DNA of 10,934 nucleotides, taken from the NCBI GenBank assembly GCA_013361075.1, contig JABWAJ010000140.1, forward strand, positions 1 to 10,934. Direction: 5' to 3'. The stretch comes from Saprospiraceae bacterium. GTDB lineage: Bacteria > Bacteroidota > Bacteroidia > Chitinophagales > Saprospiraceae. Made by a program: the position numbers and the translations under genes. The notes beneath the pieces were generated by a model. That model did no database searches. It was not told where the DNA came from and saw only the letters and a program-made list of their open reading frames with translations. Positions 1 through 5,341 of the stretch are shown here, in pieces (position 1 is the stretch's first letter; the number at the start of each line of letters is the position of its first letter).

Positions 1-235
1 GGTAGCCGCCTTCGAGCACCACGAAGCGGGTGCGCGCCGGCTGGCCGCAGTTGCGCCAGTAATGAAAGCTGAGCTTGAGCGCGATCTCGATGGCCGATGA
101 GCCGGAGTCGGCGTACAGCACCTTGGCGTAGGGCGCGCCCGCCAGCGCCAGCAGGCGCTCGGCCAGCTTCACCGCGGGTTCGTGAGTGAACCCGGCCAGG
201 ATCACGTGTTCCAGCGTCGCCGCCTGCTGCGCCAC
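1..235 (-). CDS. bioA: Partial adenosylmethionine--8-amino-7-oxononanoate aminotransferase (BioA), internal fragment
   Basis: The minus-strand frame read from base 235 to the window edge gives 78 residues without a start or stop. They match the N-terminal third of BioA, the PLP enzyme that makes 7,8-diaminopelargonate in biotin synthesis. Recognisable blocks are HVILAGFTHEPAVKLAERL, LYADSGSSAIEIALKLSFHY and RFVVLEGGY, which correspond to the conserved 'GFTHxPAxxLAxxL', 'ADSGSxAVExALK' and '(R)F..L..GYHG' stretches of class III aminotransferases. The fragment is about 70% GC by my count and uses G/C at nearly every third position, unlike the rest of the window. It lies in a different frame from the adjoining dnaK and has no start codon of its own, so it is not an expressed gene here. 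It looks like foreign, high-GC proteobacterial sequence joined to a Bacteroidota contig. Another class III aminotransferase is possible, but BioA fits best. Confidence 0.85.
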   Translation of the reverse strand, partial: MAQQAATLEHVILAGFTHEPAVKLAERLLALAGAPYAKVLYADSGSSAIEIALKLSFHYWRNCGQPARTRFVVLEGGY

Positions 236-241
236 CGTCCT
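216..241. other. Chimeric breakpoint between bioA and dnaK
   Basis: Minus-strand sequence changes here from dnaK (residues ...QEMYQATQD, base 237) to bioA (VAQQAATLEHV..., base 235). A short GC-rich stretch, GGTGGCGCAGCAGGCGGCGA read on the minus strand, makes sense in both frames: as GGAAGG, typical of DnaK tails, and as VAQQAA of BioA. The exact point therefore cannot be fixed, and a short shared sequence probably mediated the join. GC content and codon choice change abruptly across it. Confidence 0.85.
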
Positions 242-2042
242 GTGTAGCCTGATACATTTCCTGACTGGCCGCCTGCCAGGCAGTGTTGAGCGCAGCAGTA
301 GCTGTATCAATCCCGTCTAAATCTTCCGATTTGTGGGCCGCTTTCAGGTTTTCAATGGCCGACTCAATGGCGCCGCGTTTATCGGCAGGAATTTTGTCGC
401 CGTATTCCTTCAGTTGTTTTTCCGACTGGAACACGAGGCCGTCAGCTGCGTTTAGTTTTTCAACACGCTCGCGGGTTTTGCGGTCCGCTTCGGCATTCAT
501 CTGTGCGTCAGCTTTCATGCGTTCGATTTCTTCTTTCGACAGGCCGGTAGAAGCTTCGATTCGGATCTTTTGCTCCTTGCCTGTACCTTTGTCGCGGGCA
601 GAAACATTGAGTATACCGTTGGCGTCCATGTCAAACGTCACTTCGATTTGCGGTACTCCGCGTGGCGCCGGCGGAATTCCGTCAAGGATAAAACGGCCAA
701 CCGGACGGTTATCCCGGGCCATCGGGCGCTCGCCCTGCAGGATGTGGATTTCAACCGAAGGCTGATTGTCTGAAGCAGTTGAGTATATTTTTGATTTTTT
801 GATCGGAATCGTCGAGTTGGCCTCAATGACTACGTCAAAAATATTGCCCATGGTTTCGATGCCCATTGAAAGCGGTGTTACGTCGAGCAACAACACATCC
901 TGAACATCGCCGCTCAATACGCCACCCTGAATGGCTGCACCAACGGCCACTACTTCATCCGGGTTCACCCCGCGGTTCGGTTTTTTGCCGAAGAACTCTT
1001 CAACAGCCTGCTGGATGCGCGGGATACGTGTAGAACCGCCTACCAGAATGACTTCATCAATATCGGCAGCAGTCAAACCTGCATCTTTCAGCGCCAGGCG
1101 GCAAGGCTCCAGGGTGCGTTGCACCAGGGAATCCGCCAATTGCTCGAATTTTGCACGGGTAAGTTTTTGCACCAGGTGCTTGGGCACGCCGTCAACTGCC
1201 GTAATGTAAGGCAGGTTCACTTCCGTTTCGCTGGAAGCAGACAGCTCAATTTTAGCTTTTTCTGCCGCATCCTTCAGGCGCTGAAGCGCCATGGGGTCTT
1301 TGCGCAGGTCAATATTTTCCTGTGATTTGAAAGCATCAGCCAGCCAGTCAATGATGACGTGGTCGAAGTCGTCGCCGCCGAGGTGCGTATCGCCATTGGT
1401 CGATTTTACTTCAAAAACGCCGTCACCCAGTTCGAGTACAGAAATATCGAACGTACCACCACCGAGGTCATACACAGCAATGGTCATGTCGCGGTTGCGC
1501 TTATCAAGGCCATAAGCCAAAGCGGCAGCTGTAGGCTCGTTGATGATGCGTTTGATTTTCAGGCCCGCTACTTCACCGGCTTCTTTGGTAGCCTGGCGCT
1601 GCGAGTCGTTGAAATAAGCAGGTACAGTAACGACAGCTTCCGTCACCTCATAGCCGAGGAAATCTTCGGCTACTTTTTTCATTTTCTGAAGTACCATGGC
1701 AGAAATTTCCTGTGGCGTATATAACCGCCCGTCAATATCTACGCGAATGGTGTCATTGTCTCCTTTAACTACTTTATAAGTAGAGCGACCAGCTTCATCC
1801 GTGCGCTCACTGAAGCGGGTACCCATGAAGCGCTTGATCGAAGAAATGGTGCGTTTGGGGTTCGTGATGGCCTGGCGTTTGGCCGGATCACCGATTTTGC
1901 GCTCGCCATTGTCCATGAAAGCGACAACCGAAGGGGTTGTACGTCTGCCTTCATCGTTTGCGATCACAATCGGTTCATTTCCTTCCATCACCGCCACACA
2001 CGAGTTGGTTGTTCCTAAATCAATACCGATGATTTTACCCAT
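237..2042 (-). CDS. dnaK: Molecular chaperone DnaK (Hsp70), 3' end missing
   Basis: Cytoplasmic ATP-dependent chaperone that binds exposed hydrophobic segments and works with DnaJ and GrpE. The ATG at 2042 opens MGKIIGIDLGTTNSCVAV, the canonical N-terminus with phosphate loop 1 (GIDLGTTNS, residues 6-14). Phosphate loop 2 is YDLGGGTFDISVL (191-203) and the adenosine motif is VILVGGSTRIP (331-341). The interdomain linker is VLLLDVTP (383-390). The substrate-binding domain includes STASDNQPSVEIH (421-433) and RGVPQIEVTFDMDANGIL (461-478). The helical lid runs from about 500 to 602. Reading continues cleanly for 602 codons and is then replaced by bioA sequence. A normal bacterial DnaK has about 635-640 residues, so roughly the last 35, including the acidic EEVD-like tail, are absent. 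The frame stays open through the foreign DNA to the window edge. The gene lies 162 bases downstream of the amidohydrolase; I found no convincing promoter there and no CIRCE element. Confidence 0.97.
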
Positions 2043-2069
2043 TTTATGCAGTTTTGTTTTGGTTCAGCG

Positions 2070-2140
2070 AATGCTAACAAATTAGCAATCTGTATGCCAA
2101 GTCGAAAGGAACAGCAGTTTTATAAGCAAATGCTGACAAA
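2070..2140 (-). repeat. Repeated 12-mer and small inverted repeat in the dnaK leader
   Basis: AATGCTAACAAA (2070-2081) recurs with one change as AATGCTGACAAA (2129-2140). The first copy is part of a perfect inverted repeat, TGCTAA-CAAA-TTAGCA (2072-2087). Both lie in the 162-base gap upstream of dnaK and could be regulator-binding sites. The arms resemble half of CIRCE but are in the wrong order, and no inducer of dnaK can be named from this. Confidence 0.3.
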
Positions 2141-2204
2141 AGGTTTGGATCAAAGTCCCCAAAACTGACACAAAGGGAAGGAAGGTGACAAAATGGCGGA
2201 AACT

Positions 2205-3470
2205 TTAGTTCGGTTTGGTGATCCATTTGCCTCCCTGCATGATCATGACGATGTTTCGCAAATCAACAATCTGCTTTTCAGGATTACCGTTAACAACCAG
2301 TAAATCAGCCAGTAAACCTGGGCGTATAAGCCCAACTTCTTTATCCAATCCAAAGATCCGGGCATTGATGGCTGTTGCACTTCGCAGTACGTCAACGGGT
2401 TTCATGCCATATTCCACCATCATTTCTAATTCTCTTGTATTGTCGCCGTGTGGAAACACTCCGGAATCGCCGCCTGCGCAAATGGTAACCCCGGCATCCA
2501 GCGCCAATTTGAAGCTGATGCGCTTTTGAAGGATGCGCTCAGGTTCGGGGTCAATGCCTTTGCGCCAACCCCGGTATTGGGAAACGGCGTCGCCGGCGGC
2601 CAGCGTCGGACACAATGCCACTCCTTTTTCTTTCATGAGTTGAAAAACAGCAGCCGTGCCACCGTCTCCATGCTCAATGGTCTGTACCCCTGCCATAATT
2701 GCCCGCCTCATGCCTTCGGCTGTTGTAGCATGGGCAACCACTGGTCGGCCGCTACTTTGGGCTGTTTCTACTACCAGGCGCAATTCGTCTTCAGTGAACG
2801 TAGGCATTGCCTGGTTTTTTAAGCCCCAGCGGTAATCGGCATAAACCTTGATTACATCTGCACCTTTGCCAATTTGCCTGCGCACGGTTTGAATCAGGTT
2901 GTCGTGGCCATCTGCTTCTTCGGCGCCCTGAGGCACTTCTACATGGTCGGCAAACCCTTTCGGACCGTAACTGCCGGTTGCCACAATGGCAGGCCCGGCT
3001 ACCAGCATCCTGGGGCCCGGGATAACCCCTTTTTCAATAGCTGTTTTCAGACCGACATCTGCATACCCTGCACCTTCCGATCCAAGGTCGCGCACTGTTG
3101 TAAAACCTGCTGTCAGTGTTTCACGGGCATGAACCGTTGCGCGGATGGCCCGTTCCGCCATTGATTCATGCAGAACCTGGTCGTTCCAAACAGTTTCATT
3201 GTATGGGTGCAGGAGTAAATGAGAATGCCCCTCAATGAGGCCGGGCAATAAGGTCGCCCCTTTCATTCTGAAACTTTCGGCTCCTTTGGGTACAGCCAGG
3301 GTTGATTGGGGCCCAACAGCACTGATGCGATCGCCATTTACCAGAACGCCCCAGTTTTCGTGCATGGTTTCGCCGTCGAAAACCCGGTCGGGAAGCAATA
3401 AAATGCTCTGACTACATAGGTTTTGCAAGATCCGGAAAGTCAGGATAAGGAGGATAATAAATGGCTTCAT
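2205..3470 (-). CDS. Exported metal-dependent amidohydrolase (imidazolonepropionase / Xaa-Pro dipeptidase-like)
   Basis: A 421-residue protein of the amidohydrolase superfamily (TIM barrel, usually two metals), closest by motif to the imidazolonepropionase-like and prolidase-like hydrolases. These cleave amide bonds in small peptides or cyclic amides; the substrate here is unknown. All expected ligands are visible: H82 and H84 in PGLIEGHSH, K208 in DVIKVY (bridging carboxylated lysine), H247 in VVAHATTAEG, H267 in TIEHGDGG and catalytic D335 in CAGGDSG. A C-terminal beta-sandwich segment (GLIRPGLLADLLVVNGNP) follows. I chose the ATG at 3470 because MKPFIILLILTFRILQNLCS is a signal peptide. 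The longer frame to 3602 uses TTG and overlaps the upstream gene. There is no clear lipobox, so the product is probably periplasmic. It starts 70 bases after the stop of the ectodomain-only gene, on the same strand with no evident terminator, so co-transcription is likely. Family confidence is high, substrate low. Confidence 0.92.
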   Translation of the reverse strand: MKPFIILLILTFRILQNLCSQSILLLPDRVFDGETMHENWGVLVNGDRISAVGPQSTLAVPKGAESFRMKGATLLPGLIEGHSHLLLHPYNETVWNDQVLHESMAERAIRATVHARETLTAGFTTVRDLGSEGAGYADVGLKTAIEKGVIPGPRMLVAGPAIVATGSYGPKGFADHVEVPQGAEEADGHDNLIQTVRRQIGKGADVIKVYADYRWGLKNQAMPTFTEDELRLVVETAQSSGRPVVAHATTAEGMRRAIMAGVQTIEHGDGGTAAVFQLMKEKGVALCPTLAAGDAVSQYRGWRKGIDPEPERILQKRISFKLALDAGVTICAGGDSGVFPHGDNTRELEMMVEYGMKPVDVLRSATAINARIFGLDKEVGLIRPGLLADLLVVNGNPEKQIVDLRNIVMIMQGGKWITKPN

Positions 3471-3540
3471 TTTTACTTTTTTTAGGCTGGTTTCTGCCGT
3501 CGCCGCAACCGGCTGTTGAAGGCAAGTACCCAATAAACCA

Positions 3541-5172
3541 TTACTGCTTTTTTTTCGCAGGGAGTGTTGGCTTATGGTCATCGTCGCGCACTTCCAGGTC
3601 AAGGCTGAATGGTGTCAGGTCAATGTCGCCTTGCTGGAGCCAGATGCCGGGTATTTTTTCCAGTTTGGGCCGCAAGGCTTCAAATTCGGAAGCTGTTAGA
3701 TTCAACCGCAGTACTTGTTGCTTTTCACCAGAATTCACGACGTCTAAGGCTTCAGCTGTCTGGATTTTTGACTCCAGTTCTTTGTGGTTTTTCAGTTCCG
3801 TGGCAAACCCAACGACGTAGCGCCCGGGGTTTGCCCGGGCACGGATGCCGGAAATTCGGATAACGTCTCCTGATTTGAGTTCGCGTTCGAGCTTTTTAAG
3901 CAGGTCCGCAGGTGTCTGGCCATAAGCCGAAGAGTAATCCCGCCCTTTATAACTGAGGATAAAATCAAGATCAGTTATCAATTCTTTGCTGCGAAAAAGC
4001 TCCGGTTTTTGCCTCAACATGCCTATGATTTCTTTTTTCGTGAACCGGTTGTTCCAAAGAGTCATTTGATTATCAGCATGAAGCAGGCTTTCTTCATCCG
4101 GAGTATAGTATGCTTGTCCAAATACACTTTCGGGCATATTTTCGGAAAAGGCATCCCATTTGATTTGGTACGTATGCTGATCTTCCGGCTTGAGAAAACG
4201 ACGGGGGTCATCACTGCCGATGATCCTGCATGTCAGGACTTCTTCTGAAATTGATCCGAATAGTTGCCGACTTCCGGGATAAACTCTGACTGATGTTTTT
4301 CCCCCGGTCGAGGGGTCATAAAACTGGAAGGTATCCAATTCATGTTTTGGTGCTTCATCCAAAAGCCCCCAGGTGCTGAACAAAACTTTGGCACCTGGTT
4401 TAATATTTTCAAATTCCTGCTCCAGGCGCTCCCGGAGTTGGGAGAAGTTCAGAGCGTCATTGCGCTCTGCCCGCAGGCGGAGTACAGGAGAATTATAGAT
4501 AAAAATACCGACATTCCATTGATCCAGTTTTCGATAGGTTTGGTTGGTATAGGCTATTTGTGGCTCGGAAAGCAACATGTCCCAAAATTCTGCCGTCGTC
4601 ATGAACCGCTTTTCTCCCTGAGTAAACCAATTTTTCCCCCAGGTGATACCGGAAACTCCGTACCTGAACATTTTTGGTTCGGGTTGAAGCTCCGAACTTC
4701 CGATTATCAGGATGACACGCCCGTATTTTCCACCCGGAAAAATTATCTTTTCAATGACCATGCGGTCGCCTTCTTTGAGGCTTTTTACCACGTCTTGCAG
4801 GGGCTTCAGACAAGCCTGGTAAATTTCCGGGCGGGTATAGTCACTGGTCACCAAAATGCCGTTGACCTCAAGGACAAGTTGCTCCTGAAGGGTTTCTCCA
4901 TCCCAAAGCCGGGGTTCCCGCTTGATGGCTTCCCACACTGCTTCCGGAGAAAGGTTAAGTTCTGAGCTATATCCTTCACCGTTTTTATCAGCTGTAAACC
5001 TTGCTTCGAGGCCTCCCCAGTATAAGATATAGGGACAAGGTTCAGGCTGCACACTCCCGGATTGGGCCGTCATGCCTGCTGCTTCAGTGTGCTGGGCCAG
5101 TGAAGCAATAATCACTATTGGCAGGAGGTAATGGTTGATGCCCTGAGGCATTCGAATGGGTAAAGGTCGCAT
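3541..5172 (-). CDS. Secreted stand-alone copy of the M56 sensor ectodomain
   Basis: A 543-residue protein with no catalytic motif I recognise. After a likely signal peptide (MRPLPIRMPQGINHYLLPIV then IIASLAQHTEAAG), it aligns by eye along its whole length with residues ~339-836 of the neighbouring M56 protein. Examples are EPCPYILYWGG against EPKPYIFYWGN, AIKREPRLWDGETL against AIKREPRLWTGETL, FTKKEIIGMLRQKPELF against FTKKEILLMLREKPQLF, and GDIDLTPFSLDLEVRDDD against GDIDLTQFTFELEVRDED. It lacks both the M56 membrane domain and the sorting tail, stopping at LPAKKKQ where the neighbour's tail begins. It is therefore a duplicated ectodomain turned into a separate, probably periplasmic, protein. 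Start choice: the frame extends to a GTG at 5211, but that lies inside an inverted repeat. ATG 5172 gives a good signal peptide; ATG 5151 is also possible. It could act as a decoy, partner or ligand carrier for the sensor; that role is inference. Confidence 0.85.
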   Translation of the reverse strand: MRPLPIRMPQGINHYLLPIVIIASLAQHTEAAGMTAQSGSVQPEPCPYILYWGGLEARFTADKNGEGYSSELNLSPEAVWEAIKREPRLWDGETLQEQLVLEVNGILVTSDYTRPEIYQACLKPLQDVVKSLKEGDRMVIEKIIFPGGKYGRVILIIGSSELQPEPKMFRYGVSGITWGKNWFTQGEKRFMTTAEFWDMLLSEPQIAYTNQTYRKLDQWNVGIFIYNSPVLRLRAERNDALNFSQLRERLEQEFENIKPGAKVLFSTWGLLDEAPKHELDTFQFYDPSTGGKTSVRVYPGSRQLFGSISEEVLTCRIIGSDDPRRFLKPEDQHTYQIKWDAFSENMPESVFGQAYYTPDEESLLHADNQMTLWNNRFTKKEIIGMLRQKPELFRSKELITDLDFILSYKGRDYSSAYGQTPADLLKKLERELKSGDVIRISGIRARANPGRYVVGFATELKNHKELESKIQTAEALDVVNSGEKQQVLRLNLTASEFEALRPKLEKIPGIWLQQGDIDLTPFSLDLEVRDDDHKPTLPAKKKQ

Positions 5173-5190
5173 GCGAATAGGGTAGCAGTG

Positions 5191-5278
5191 AGATAAAAAA
5201 ACAAAAACCACGGGACACTCCGTTTTTTAGGCTGTCATTTGCGGAAAGCATCTTAAAAAAACAGCTTGTCTCGTGGTT
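5191..5278 (-). terminator. Hairpin with T-rich tail between the M56 gene and the ectodomain copy
   Basis: In the minus-strand RNA, AACCACGAGAC (5278-5268) can pair with GTCCCGTGGTT (5216-5206). That is 10 of 11 positions, with the one mismatch becoming a wobble pair, and a 51-base loop that itself contains partly complementary A- and T-rich stretches. The 3' arm runs straight into TTTTTGTTTTTTT (5205-5193). This is intrinsic-terminator architecture with an unusually large loop. It could end the M56 transcript or act as a leader attenuator for the gene starting at 5172. Confidence 0.5.
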
Positions 5279-5285
5279 AAAAATG

Positions 5286-5293
5286 CAAAATTA
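5286..5293 (-). promoter_or_regulatory. Candidate -7 box for the ectodomain-copy gene
   Basis: TAATTTTG on the minus strand fits the Bacteroidota -7 consensus TAnnTTTG exactly. No good TTTG lies at the usual distance upstream. If active, transcription would begin near 5280, immediately before the 5278-5206 hairpin, leaving a leader of ~105 bases before the ATG at 5172. Confidence 0.3.
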
Positions 5294-5341
5294 TCTTAAT
5301 GGTTACACTAAATTGAGCATCTTTTCTGTTGAGAAATGTGA

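Noticed and set aside
283..765. Plus-strand frame of 160 codons opposite dnaK
   Set aside because: It lies antisense to a well-conserved dnaK and its serine/arginine-rich translation matches nothing I recognise; it mirrors the codon bias of the true gene.
2072..2087. CIRCE operator upstream of dnaK
   Set aside because: The arms TGCTAA and TTAGCA are in reversed order with a 4-base gap, whereas CIRCE is TTAGCACTC-N9-GAGTGCTAA.
3471..3602. Extended start of the amidohydrolase at a TTG (3602)
   Set aside because: It would overlap the upstream gene by 62 bases and bury the signal peptide; the ATG at 3470 is better.
4342..4965. Plus-strand frame of 207 codons opposite the ectodomain-copy gene
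   Set aside because: The minus-strand reading has a full-length paralogue next door, which proves the coding strand; this frame is a shadow.
5173..5211. GTG start at 5211 for the ectodomain-copy gene
   Set aside because: The codon lies within the 5206-5216 arm of the inverted repeat and adds residues with no counterpart; ATG 5172 gives a normal signal peptide.
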